Assembly: GCA_030448125.1 (NCBI GenBank)
Contig: JAUJNO010000002.1
Coordinates: 185,562 to 231,655, forward strand
Direction: 5' to 3'
Length of the DNA stretch: 46,094 nt
DNA from: Rubrobacteraceae bacterium
GTDB taxonomy: Bacteria; Actinomycetota; Rubrobacteria; Rubrobacterales; Rubrobacteraceae
This document shows positions 35,959-44,188 of the stretch, piece after piece (position 1 is the stretch's first letter; the number at the start of each line of letters is the position of its first letter). A model generated the notes under the pieces. That model ran no database searches. It saw only the letters and a list, made by a program, of their open reading frames with translations, and was not told where the DNA came from. The position numbers were made by a program, and so were the translations under genes.

Positions 35959-37140
35959 TCACACAAATGCCCCGATACCGGTGATCTCACGCCCCACGAT
36001 GAGGGATTGCATGGTATCGGTCCCCTCGTAGGTGTAGACGATCTCCATGTCGGAGAGGTGCCTGGCTACGTGGTACTCCAGGAGCACCCCGTTACCGCCC
36101 ATGATGTCGCGTGCCTCGGCGCAGACCTGCCTGGCCTTTTTGGCGTTGTTCATCTTCGCCAGGGACGCCATCGCGCCGGTCATCTTGCCCGCCTCCTGGA
36201 GCTGCGACAGGCGGAAGCACAGGAGCTGCATGGTGGTGATCTCGGCGAGCATGTTGGCCAGCTTGTTCTGAATGATTTGGAACGAGGCTATCGGCTTGCC
36301 GAACTGCACCCTCTCTTTGGCGTAGGTGAGAGCCGCTTCGTAAGACGCGACCGCGTGTCCTATGGCCTCCCACGCGACCATCGCCCGCGTCGCGGTGAGG
36401 ACCTTGTTGGTGTCCTTGAAGGTATTGGCCCCGGCGAGTTTGTTTTCGAGGGGGACGCGGACCTCTTCGAGCTTTATGTCCGGCTGCCAGACGGCGCGCT
36501 TGCCCATCTTGCCGGTTATGAGCTCGGTGGAGAAGCCGGGGGAGCCCTTCTCGACCAGGTAGCCGCCGACGCTCCCGTCCTCGTCGCGGGCCCAGATTAT
36601 CGTAACGTCGGCGAAGGTGGCGTTGCCGATCCAGCGCTTCTCCCCATTTATTACGTACTCGTCGCCCTCTCTGCGCACGCTGGTCTCGAGCTGCACGGAG
36701 TCGGAGCCGTGCGCGGCCTCGGTGAGGCCGAAGGCCCCTATCTTCTCCATCCTCGCCATCGGCGGGAGCCACTTCTGCTTCTGCTCTTCGGAGCCGAGGA
36801 TCTCGATCGTGCCCATCGCCAGCCCCGAATGCACCCCGAAGAAGGTGTTGACGCTGCCGTCCCCGCGGGCCATCTCCACGGCTATGAGCCCCGCGGCCAC
36901 GTGGCTCATCCCCGGGCAGTCGTAGCCCTGTATGGTGCTGCCCGCAATGTTCAGCTCGGCTACTTTCGGGATCAACTCGAATGGGAACTGGGCTTTGTCC
37001 CAGTACTCGTTGATTATGGGTATGACTTCCCGGTCGGCGAAGGCGCGAACCCTGTCCCGGAACTCGCGCTCCTCATCGGTCAAGAGCTCCTCGATGAGGT
37101 AGTAATCGGTCCCCAAAGACCGGCTCACGTCGGCTAGCAA
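35959..37140 (-). CDS. Acyl-CoA dehydrogenase (glutaryl-CoA dehydrogenase-like)
   Basis: A 393-residue flavoprotein of the acyl-CoA dehydrogenase superfamily, first step of beta-oxidation. Visible are YLIEELLTDEEREFRDRVRA (N-terminal helices), GAFGLTEAAHGSDSVQLETS and EKRWIGNATFADVTIIWARD (FAD-binding beta domain), RVQFGKPIASFQIIQNKLAN, CAEARDIMGGNGVLLEYHVA RHL and VYTYEGTDTMQSLIVGREIT with the catalytic Glu in YEGT. TTG 37140 is chosen as start because AAGGAGGAGCCG stands immediately upstream; the frame is open further (ATG 37212) but without a good leader. The sequence resembles the glutaryl-CoA dehydrogenase branch. It is divergent from the FadN-like gene. Confidence 0.9.
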   Translation of the reverse strand: MLADVSRSLGTDYYLIEELLTDEEREFRDRVRAFADREVIPIINEYWDKAQFPFELIPKVAELNIAGSTIQGYDCPGMSHVAAGLIAVEMARGDGSVNTFFGVHSGLAMGTIEILGSEEQKQKWLPPMARMEKIGAFGLTEAAHGSDSVQLETSVRREGDEYVINGEKRWIGNATFADVTIIWARDEDGSVGGYLVEKGSPGFSTELITGKMGKRAVWQPDIKLEEVRVPLENKLAGANTFKDTNKVLTATRAMVAWEAIGHAVASYEAALTYAKERVQFGKPIASFQIIQNKLANMLAEITTMQLLCFRLSQLQEAGKMTGAMASLAKMNNAKKARQVCAEARDIMGGNGVLLEYHVARHLSDMEIVYTYEGTDTMQSLIVGREITGIGAFV

Positions 37141-37286
37141 CGGCTCCTCCTTCTCCGGCGGTTCCCTACACCACGAGTAGAACTCTAGCACGCGTGCCGG
37201 TTGGCCGCCCATAGAGCGCCGGACCGCGATTTGGGGTACATTGAATCCATCATTATGAGTGGGTAAGCCGGGACACGGAGGTACCA

Positions 37287-39707
37287 TTGACGCATCGGAT
37301 AAATCGGGTCGTGGTCTTGGGCGCGGGGACGATGGGCGCGGCGATAGCCGCCCACGCCGCGAACGCGGGCCTGGAGGTCGACCTGCTGGACATAGCACCC
37401 GATGAGCTGACCGAAGAAGAGGAAGGGAAGGGACTCACGCTCGAGTCGCCCGAGGTCCGCAACAGGATCGTAAACGCCGGCTTCGAGCGGATGAAGAACG
37501 CCAGGCCGCCGGCCCTTATGAGCCAGCGCGTGGCCGAGCGGATGCGCACCGGCAACTTCGAGGACGACCTCGAGCGCGTAAAGGACGCGGATTGGATCCT
37601 CGAGGCAATCGTCGAGAAGCTCGAGCCCAAGCAGGAGCTGATGGCGCGGGTAGAGGAGCTTGCGAAGAGCGATGCCATCATCTCGTCCAACACCTCCGGC
37701 ATCCCGCTACACAGCATCGCCGAGAACCGGTCCGACGGGTTCAAGAAGCGTTTCCTCGGGACGCACTTCTTCAACCCGCCGCGCTACTTGAAGCTGCTGG
37801 AGATCATCCCGACCGAAGACACCGACCCCGAACTCGTCGAGGAGGTGCGGGCCTTCGGGGAGCGGGTTCTGGGCAAGGGCGGCGTGATGGCCAAGGACAC
37901 CCCGAACTTCATCGGGAACCGTCTGGGGTCGTTCTCCATGATAAACGCGATACGCTACGCCTTCGAGAACGGCTACGGAATCGAAGAGGTAGACGCTCTG
38001 ACGGGGCCCCTGATCGGGCACCCCAAAACCGCGACCTTTCGTTTGCAGGACCAGGTCGGTCTCGACATCGCGATCGGGGTAGCCCAGAACCTCTACGAGC
38101 TGGTCCCGGAGGACGAGTCCCGCGAGCAACTGCGCCCCCCGGAGAAGCTCGAGCAGATGCAGGAGAACGACCTGCTCGGCCTGAAAAGCGGCGCCGGCTT
38201 CTACAAGCGCGACAAGCGCGACGGCGAGACCGTCTTCGACGTCCTGAACCTCGAGTCCTTCGAGCACGAGCCCGCCGAGAACCCGGAGATACCGCTCGCC
38301 GAGGAGGCGCAAAAGCAAGGCGACCTCGGGGCGCGCCTACGCTTCATCATGCAGCAGGCCGAAGAGGACCGGCACGCCCGTTTCCTGCGGGACACTATCC
38401 TGCCCGACCTGGCCTATGCCTCGCGCCGGGTACCGGAGATCTCCGACACTCTAGAGAACGCGGACCACGCGATGGAGTGGGGCTACGGCCACGAGGCAGG
38501 GCCGTTCAGGATATGGGACCTCCTCGGCGTGGGGGAGACCGTCGAGCAGATGCAGTCCCTGGACATCGAGGTGGCCGATTGGGTCAGGGAGATGCTCGAC
38601 GGCGGCAACGAGAGCTTCTACAAGAAAGATGGAACCGGCGAGCTCCAGTTCAGCCCAGTCAAGATGGAGTACGAGCCGGTGCGCGAGGACCCGATGCAAC
38701 TCTCGCTCGACGCATTGCGCGAGGAGGAGGACAAGGAGATCTCCCGCAACGACTCGGCGAGCATCCTGGACTTAGGCGACGGGGTTCTGTGCCTGGAGAT
38801 CCACTCGAAGGGCAACTCGGTCGATTCGGCCGTCGTGGAGATGGGCAACGAGGCTCTGCGGCGACTCGAGGAAGAGGACGAGTGGCTGGGGCTCGTGATC
38901 GGCAACGAGGGTGGGAACTTCTGCGTTGGGGCGAACCTCGGTGAGATGGCCGAAGAGGCGAAGAACGGTGATCTCGACGAGATCGGCGAGGCGGTCGACG
39001 CGCTGCAGGACCTCCTCATGGGTTTTCGCTTCGCCTCCAAGCCGGTCGTCGCCGCGCCACACGGGCAGACTCTGGGTGCGGGAGCGGAGATCTGCCTGCA
39101 CGCCGACCGTATCTGCGCCGCGGGGGAGACCTACATGGGCCTCGTCGAGACTGGTGTGGGGCTCATCCCCGCGGGCGGCGGCACGAAGGAGCTCGTCCGC
39201 AGGCTCGTCTCCCCGCCGATGCACACCCGCGCCCCGTCGCTCCCCTACGTGCAGGAAGTGTTCGAGAAGATATCGATGGCGAAGGTCTCGGGGAGCGCGC
39301 TGGAGGCGCGGGAGGAGGGCTTCCTCAAAGAGGAGGACCGGGTGGTGATGAACGGGGACCACCTGATCCACGCGACGAAGCGTGAGGCCCTCGAACTGGC
39401 CGACGGCTACGCCCCGCCTACCCGCGACAAGTCCATATACGCAGCCGGAACGGTAACGCGCGGAGCTCTGGAGGTCGGGGCCATCAGACCCATGGTGTGG
39501 GGCGGCTACGCGAGCGAGTACGACGGCGTCATCGCCACCCACCTGGCCCGCGTCCTGACCGGCGGGAACCTCTCGGCGCCCCAGTGGGTCCCCGAAGAGC
39601 ATATACTCAAGCTCGAAAAGGAGGCGTTCCTCGAACTCCTCAAGAACGACAAAACCCTGGAGCGTATCGACGCTATGCTCCAGACTGGCAAGCCGTTGAG
39701 GAATTAA
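37287..39707 (+). CDS. Bifunctional 3-hydroxyacyl-CoA dehydrogenase / enoyl-CoA hydratase (FadN-like)
   Basis: An 806-residue fusion. Residues 5-330 form the NAD-binding 3-hydroxyacyl-CoA dehydrogenase (VVVLGAGTMGAAIAAHAANA, SSNTSGIPLHSIAE, RFLGTHFFNPPRYLKLLEII, KDTPNFIGNRLG). A second helical dehydrogenase domain follows. Residues about 500-720 form the enoyl-CoA hydratase (LVIGNEGGNFCVGANLGEMA, KPVVAAPHGQTLGAGAEICL, GLVETGVGLIPAGGGTKELV with the catalytic Glu). The order dehydrogenase-then-hydratase matches Bacillus FadN rather than E. coli FadB. The start is TTG 37287 with GGAGGT five bases upstream. It works with the thiolase downstream. Confidence 0.93.
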   Translation: MTHRINRVVVLGAGTMGAAIAAHAANAGLEVDLLDIAPDELTEEEEGKGLTLESPEVRNRIVNAGFERMKNARPPALMSQRVAERMRTGNFEDDLERVKDADWILEAIVEKLEPKQELMARVEELAKSDAIISSNTSGIPLHSIAENRSDGFKKRFLGTHFFNPPRYLKLLEIIPTEDTDPELVEEVRAFGERVLGKGGVMAKDTPNFIGNRLGSFSMINAIRYAFENGYGIEEVDALTGPLIGHPKTATFRLQDQVGLDIAIGVAQNLYELVPEDESREQLRPPEKLEQMQENDLLGLKSGAGFYKRDKRDGETVFDVLNLESFEHEPAENPEIPLAEEAQKQGDLGARLRFIMQQAEEDRHARFLRDTILPDLAYASRRVPEISDTLENADHAMEWGYGHEAGPFRIWDLLGVGETVEQMQSLDIEVADWVREMLDGGNESFYKKDGTGELQFSPVKMEYEPVREDPMQLSLDALREEEDKEISRNDSASILDLGDGVLCLEIHSKGNSVDSAVVEMGNEALRRLEEEDEWLGLVIGNEGGNFCVGANLGEMAEEAKNGDLDEIGEAVDALQDLLMGFRFASKPVVAAPHGQTLGAGAEICLHADRICAAGETYMGLVETGVGLIPAGGGTKELVRRLVSPPMHTRAPSLPYVQEVFEKISMAKVSGSALEAREEGFLKEEDRVVMNGDHLIHATKREALELADGYAPPTRDKSIYAAGTVTRGALEVGAIRPMVWGGYASEYDGVIATHLARVLTGGNLSAPQWVPEEHILKLEKEAFLELLKNDKTLERIDAMLQTGKPLRN

Positions 39708-39708
39708 T

Positions 39709-39860
39709 AGCTATCGGCAGTCAGCCATCAGCCGTCAGCTAAAAACACGGCCGGCATACTGGAAAAGGGCAACCAGACACGGAGGACAAACCGGCACCCC
39801 AAAGGCTACACCGCGAGCACGTGGCGGACAGCCACCGCCAAAAAGCTGACAGCTGACAAG
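39709..39860. repeat. Intergenic unit bounded by inverted TCAGC/GCTGA repeats (copy 3)
   Basis: GCAGTCAGCCATCAGCCGTC (from 39717) faces AAAAAGCTGACAGCTGAC (39840-39857) in the gap between the FadN-like and thiolase genes. It is a variant of the two other intergenic units, with TCAGC in place of TCAGT. Confidence 0.5.
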
Positions 39861-39884
39861 CGGAGCGACTGAAAGGAGCGACAA

Positions 39885-41063
39885 ATGAAAGAAGCCGTGA
39901 TCGTCTCGGGGGTGAGGACCGCCGTCGGGCGCGCTCCCAAGGGCACGCTGCGGGCAACCCATCCGGCCGACATGACCGCCGCCTGTATAGAGGAGGCGCT
40001 CAACCGGGCCGAGGGACTCGACCCCTCGGAGGTCGAGGACGTCATCATCGGGTGCGCGATGCCCGAGGGCACCCAGGGTTACAACGTGGCCCGGCAATCC
40101 CTCTTGCGGGCGGGGCTGCCGGAGACCGTGCCGGGGCAGACCGTCAATCGGTTCTGCTCTTCGGGACTGCAGACCATCGCGGCGGCGGCCGAGAGGATAA
40201 TGGCCGGCTACGCGACTACGATCATCTCGGGTGGCGTCGAGCACATGTCCACGACGCTAGAGATGCCGAACTTCTCGCCGAACCCGACGCTCGTCGAGAC
40301 CAACCCGGCCGTCTACATGGGGATGGGTCTCACAGGGGAGCAGGTCGCGAAGGAGTTCGACGTCTCCCGCGAGGACCAGGACGAGTTCGGCCTGAGGAGC
40401 CACACTCGCGCGAAGGAGGCCGTCGAATCCGGGCTCTTCGACGAGGAGATCGTGCCGATGGACGTCTCTCTGGACTGGGTGGACGACCACGGCGAGCCTC
40501 AGCACATGGAGACGACCTTCAAGCGGGACGAGGGGCCGCGCGACACCTCGCTCGAGAAGCTCGCTAAACTCCCGACGGTCTTCAAGCAGGACGGCACCGT
40601 CACCGCCGGGAACTCCTCCCAGCGTTCAGACGGGGCCGCGGCGATCGTGGTCATGGAGCGCGAGAGGGCCGAGGAGCTCGGCCTCGAGCCGCTCGCCCGC
40701 TTCGTCGGGTTCGCCGTCGGCGGGGTACGGCCGGAGGTTATGGGCATCGGGCCAACCGTCGCCATCCCCAAGGTCCTCGAGCTCACCGGGCTCAGTCTCG
40801 ACCAGATAGACCTCATCGAGTTCAACGAGGCATTCGCGGCGCAGACCCTGGCCGTGATCCGGGAGATCGGCATGGACCTCGAGAAGACGAACGTGAACGG
40901 CGGCGCGATAGCTCTGGGTCATCCGATGGGCGCCACGGGAACAAAGCTCACCGTCCAGCTCATGAGCGAGATGAAGCGCCGGAGTTCGAAGTACGGCATG
41001 GTGACCATGTGCATCGGCGGCGGCATGGGCGCGGCGGGCATCTTCGAGAACTTGCAGAATTAG
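39885..41063 (+). CDS. Acetyl-CoA C-acyltransferase (thiolase)
   Basis: A 392-residue thiolase that cleaves 3-ketoacyl-CoA to acetyl-CoA and shortened acyl-CoA. The nucleophile is in [20 protein letters not shown] (about residue 92), the His motif is in [12 protein letters not shown] and [20 protein letters not shown], and the second Cys is in [29 protein letters not shown] precedes the ATG. It probably forms a unit with the FadN-like gene (178-bp gap) as in bacterial fadNA operons. Confidence 0.95.
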   Translation: MKEAVIVSGVRTAVGRAPKGTLRATHPADMTAACIEEALNRAEGLDPSEVEDVIIGCAMPEGTQGYNVARQSLLRAGLPETVPGQTVNRFCSSGLQTIAAAAERIMAGYATTIISGGVEHMSTTLEMPNFSPNPTLVETNPAVYMGMGLTGEQVAKEFDVSREDQDEFGLRSHTRAKEAVESGLFDEEIVPMDVSLDWVDDHGEPQHMETTFKRDEGPRDTSLEKLAKLPTVFKQDGTVTAGNSSQRSDGAAAIVVMERERAEELGLEPLARFVGFAVGGVRPEVMGIGPTVAIPKVLELTGLSLDQIDLIEFNEAFAAQTLAVIREIGMDLEKTNVNGGAIALGHPMGATGTKLTVQLMSEMKRRSSKYGMVTMCIGGGMGAAGIFENLQN

Positions 41064-41122
41064 CCGTCGTTTGACGGTGATTGGCCGTCCCCGACGCGGC
41101 AACTACGAAACGGAGGGAGACG

Positions 41123-41539
41123 ATGGCGACCGGGTCCGAGGCGGACGTCAACCTGGAGGGCGAGAGCGCCTTCATGAAGCTTCTAGGCTTGAGCTTCGAG
41201 GAGATGGGCCCCGAGCGGGTCGTCGCTTTCTTCGAGACGGGCGCCGATCTTCACCAACCCTGGGGGCTCGTGCATGGCGGCGTGTTCACCGCCGCGATCG
41301 AGACGGCGGCCACCACCGGTGCCTATCAGGCGGTCAAGGACCGGGGCCAGCTCGCGGTCGGCGTCAACAACGTGACCGATTTCCTGCGACCACATCAGCA
41401 GGGCCGGCTCCGCATCGTCGCCGAGCCCCTTCAGCAGGGTAAGTTCCAGCAACTCTGGCAGGCGGTCGTGGAGCGTGAGGACGGCAAGACCGTCGCGCGC
41501 GGCCAGGTCCGCCTCCAGAATATCGAGGCGGACGCGTGA
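41123..41539 (+). CDS. PaaI-type hotdog-fold acyl-CoA thioesterase
   Basis: A 138-residue hotdog protein from ATG 41123, which follows GGAGGGAGACG. The motif LHQPWGLVHGGVFTAAIETA (HGGxxxxxxE) is the active-site helix of the PaaI/phenylacetate thioesterase group, and VGVNNVTDFLRPHQQGRLRI is the central strand pair. The family hydrolyses aromatic or aliphatic acyl-CoA and typically acts as a tetramer. It lies 60 bp after the thiolase and likely releases CoA from dead-end intermediates. Confidence 0.88.
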   Translation: MATGSEADVNLEGESAFMKLLGLSFEEMGPERVVAFFETGADLHQPWGLVHGGVFTAAIETAATTGAYQAVKDRGQLAVGVNNVTDFLRPHQQGRLRIVAEPLQQGKFQQLWQAVVEREDGKTVARGQVRLQNIEADA

Positions 41540-41587
41540 GGACCTTCCCGGCCGCCTCCGCGTCGAGATCGTAGGGAAGGGGGCGCT

Positions 41588-42475
41588 GTGAACGAACCGG
41601 CCTGGAACCACCGATACCTCGACGCCAACGGCATCGAGATCCACTACGTCCGTCATGGAGAGGGCGGTTTACCCCTCGTGCTGTTGCACGGCTGGCCGGA
41701 GTTCTGGCTGGTCTGGCGCAAGAACATCCTACCTCTCGCCGAGGGTTTCGACGTAGTCGCGCCCGACCTGCGGGGTTTCGGCGACACCGGGAAGCCGGGT
41801 TTGCCCGATCCCCCAAGCCGCCTCCTCGACGACATGGTGGAGGACCTGCGCGGGCTCGCCGACGCTCTGGGGTTCGAGGAGTTCGGGGTCGTGAGCCACG
41901 ACGTGGGCGCTTACGTGGCGCAGGGCTTCGCTCGGAAGTATCCCGATCGTCTCTCGGGACTGTTCTTCTTCAACTGTCCCTATCCGGGCATCGGGGAGCG
42001 TTGGGCGGAGCCGGATCATATCAACGAGATCTGGTACCAGTCCTTTAACCAGCAGCCCTGGGCCGCGGCTCTCGTCGGGGAGAACCGGAAGACTTGCAGG
42101 CTCTACATCGGCCACTTCCTCGACCACTGGGCCCACGAGCCCGGCCTCTTCGGCGAAGACCTCGATGTCTGGGTGGACAATTTCATGAAGCCGGGCAGCC
42201 TGCAGGGAGGGTTTAACTGGTACATAAGCACGAACGAGGGTCGGATAAAGCAGATCCGGGACGGCGGGCCCGAGCTGCCGAAGATAGAGGTGCCCACGCG
42301 CGTCCTGTGGGGGGAGAGTGACAGCGTACTAAAGGTGGAGTGGGCCGACCGGCTCGGGGACTACTTCGCGAACTGCGATTTTACGCCTGCACCGGAGGCC
42401 GGACACTTCGTCCACTACGAGAGACCGAACCTGGCCAACCAGGAAATCGCCGAGTTCTTCCGGGCGATTCGGTGA
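41588..42475 (+). CDS. Epoxide-hydrolase-like alpha/beta hydrolase
   Basis: A 295-residue alpha/beta hydrolase starting at GTG 41588. The oxyanion motif is HGWPEFWLVW (HGxP), followed by VAPDLRGFGDTGKP. The nucleophile elbow is VVSHDVGAYVAQGFARKYP with Asp in the nucleophile position, as in soluble epoxide hydrolases and haloalkane dehalogenases. The catalytic His is in EAGHFVHYERP, and a second acid is probably near VLWGESDSVL. A cap domain lies between residues 125 and 215. Epoxide hydrolase is the better guess because of HGxP. The stop overlaps the next start (GTGA). Confidence 0.85.
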   Translation: MNEPAWNHRYLDANGIEIHYVRHGEGGLPLVLLHGWPEFWLVWRKNILPLAEGFDVVAPDLRGFGDTGKPGLPDPPSRLLDDMVEDLRGLADALGFEEFGVVSHDVGAYVAQGFARKYPDRLSGLFFFNCPYPGIGERWAEPDHINEIWYQSFNQQPWAAALVGENRKTCRLYIGHFLDHWAHEPGLFGEDLDVWVDNFMKPGSLQGGFNWYISTNEGRIKQIRDGGPELPKIEVPTRVLWGESDSVLKVEWADRLGDYFANCDFTPAPEAGHFVHYERPNLANQEIAEFFRAIR

Positions 42476-43476
42476 CCGAAGGCGTAGACGCCTCGAAGCT
42501 CGGCACGCAGCCCGTAGGCGAGGCGGCGGAGCTCGCGGAGGGAGTCTACCAGTTGAAGGTGCCGGTTCCCTTCCCCCTCGTGTTCGTCTCCGTGTACCTC
42601 GTCGAGGGGGACGAAGGATGGACCCTCGTCGATACCGGCTTCGACTACCCCGAGGGGCGGGAGGCGTGGGAGGCCGGGGCCCGGCAGGTTGGGCTCGACC
42701 TCGACCGGGACGTGGCACGCGTCGTCGTTACGCACTTTCACCCCGACCACCTGGGGATGGCGCACTGGCTGCGAGAGCGTTCGGGGGCGCCGGTGTACAT
42801 GCTGGAGAGTGAGATCCGGCACTCCCGAGAGGTCTGGGGCGCCTCCGACCCTTCGCTCTTGGTGGAGCATCTGGTCCGTAACGGTATGGATCTCGAGTCC
42901 GCCCAGGAGGGCGCGGCGCGCATGCGAGCGGGTCTCACCTTGCCTGAGGAGATTCTCCCCCTGCAAGATGGGGAGAAGGTGGACCTCGGCGCCGGAACGG
43001 CCCGCGTGATGCATGCTCCCGGGCACGCCGACCACCAGATCATGCTCCACGACCAGGGACGCGAGATGCTCTTCGCCGCCGATCACGTGATGCTCGGGAT
43101 CACACCGAACGTCGGCCTCTGGCCCGACTCGGAGCCGCAACCGCTGGCCCGCTACCTGAAGAGCATCTCCGGCCTGCGCGGTCTCGGCGCGGACAACATC
43201 GTTCTCCCCGGCCACGGCCCCCTTTTCCACGACCTCGACGGGCGCATAGACGAGCTCCTCCGGCATCACGAGGAGCGCCTCGAGCTCATGCATCGCACTT
43301 TAGGCAACGAGCCGCGGACCCCCTTCGCCGTCTCCCGGCTCGTCTTCCGCTACGCCCTCTCGCTCTACGAGCGGTGCTTCGCGCTAGCCGAGACCCTCGC
43401 CCACCTGGAGCACCTGGTTACGATGGGCCGGGCAGAGAAGGTGGAAAACGGGCTCGTCTCCTTCCGGGCGGTCTAG
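42472..43476 (+). CDS. MBL-fold metallo-hydrolase
   Basis: A 334-residue metallo-beta-lactamase-fold protein, GTG 42472 overlapping the previous stop by four bases. The metal ligands are VVTHFHPDHLGMAHWLRER (HxHxDH), the His in VMHAPGHADHQIMLHD, the Asp in LFAADHVMLGI and the final His in IVLPGHGPLF. The C-terminal 80 residues are helical (RIDELLRHHEERLELMHRTL), as in the glyoxalase II-like/LACTB2 subgroup. The substrate is probably a thioester or ester made by neighbouring acyl-CoA enzymes; that is inference. Confidence 0.87.
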   Translation: MTEGVDASKLGTQPVGEAAELAEGVYQLKVPVPFPLVFVSVYLVEGDEGWTLVDTGFDYPEGREAWEAGARQVGLDLDRDVARVVVTHFHPDHLGMAHWLRERSGAPVYMLESEIRHSREVWGASDPSLLVEHLVRNGMDLESAQEGAARMRAGLTLPEEILPLQDGEKVDLGAGTARVMHAPGHADHQIMLHDQGREMLFAADHVMLGITPNVGLWPDSEPQPLARYLKSISGLRGLGADNIVLPGHGPLFHDLDGRIDELLRHHEERLELMHRTLGNEPRTPFAVSRLVFRYALSLYERCFALAETLAHLEHLVTMGRAEKVENGLVSFRAV

Positions 43477-43477
43477 C

Positions 43478-44146
43478 GTGGCCGGGCGCGGGACGCCGCC
43501 CTCGCTCCCTCCGGTGGTGGTCCGGGAAGAGGTCGCGAACAGCGTAACGCATGGTCTGGGGCTCCTGGCGAGCCTCGTCGGGGCCTTCGTGCTGGTCTCT
43601 TTGAGTCTGGAGCGGGGGGAGGCGTGGCACGTCGTCAGCGCCGTCGTCTACGGGGTTACGCTCGTCGCGCTGTACGCGGCATCGACGCTGTACCACGTGT
43701 TCAAGGGGACGGGGGCGAGGGATGTATTGAGGGTGTTGGACCACTGCGCGATCTACCTGCTCATAGCCGGGACCTACACCCCGGTAACGCTGGTCAGTCT
43801 ACGCGGCGGTTGGGGCTGGACGCTCTTTAGCGCCGTGTGGTTCCTCGCAGCGGCCGGGATAGTCTTCAAAGTCTTTGCCACCGGGCGCTTTGCCATACTC
43901 TCGACCATTGCGTACGTGCTCATGGGCTGGCTCTGCGTCGTCGCCGCGAAGCCCATGTTCGTCCTCCTCTCGCCGGGCGCGCTCGCGCTTCTTGGGGCTG
44001 GTGGAGTGCTCTACACCGCCGGGATCGTCTTCTACCGCTCGAACCGCGTGCCCTACTCCCACGCCGTCTGGCATCTCTTCGTCGTCGCCGGGAGCGTCTG
44101 CCACTACCTCGCCATCGCCCGATACGTGCTCTTCCCCGCCGTGTAG
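43478..44146 (+). CDS. Hemolysin III family (PAQR/YqfA-like) membrane protein
   Basis: A 222-residue seven-helix membrane protein starting at GTG 43478, one base after the previous stop. Motifs are EEVANSVTHGLGLLASLVGA (E..N..TH), AASTLYHVF (S..YH), RVLDHCAIYLLIAGTYTPVT (LDH...Y..IAG.YTP) and HAVWHLFVVAGSVCHYLAI (H..WH). The His residues are presumed metal ligands of the hemolysin III/adiponectin-receptor superfamily. Despite the name, bacterial members are not shown to be toxins in general. Confidence 0.93.
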   Translation: MAGRGTPPSLPPVVVREEVANSVTHGLGLLASLVGAFVLVSLSLERGEAWHVVSAVVYGVTLVALYAASTLYHVFKGTGARDVLRVLDHCAIYLLIAGTYTPVTLVSLRGGWGWTLFSAVWFLAAAGIVFKVFATGRFAILSTIAYVLMGWLCVVAAKPMFVLLSPGALALLGAGGVLYTAGIVFYRSNRVPYSHAVWHLFVVAGSVCHYLAIARYVLFPAV

Positions 44147-44161
44147 GCCAGTTATCCGGGG

Positions 44162-44180
44162 CCGGTCGAAGGGAGACCGG
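44162..44180. terminator. Hairpin between convergent genes
   Basis: CCGGTC (44162-44167), GAAGGGA loop, GACCGG (44175-44180) lies in the 42-bp gap between two convergent genes. It lacks a T-tract, so it is a weak call as a terminator. Confidence 0.4.
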
Positions 44181-44188
44181 ACGGGAGG

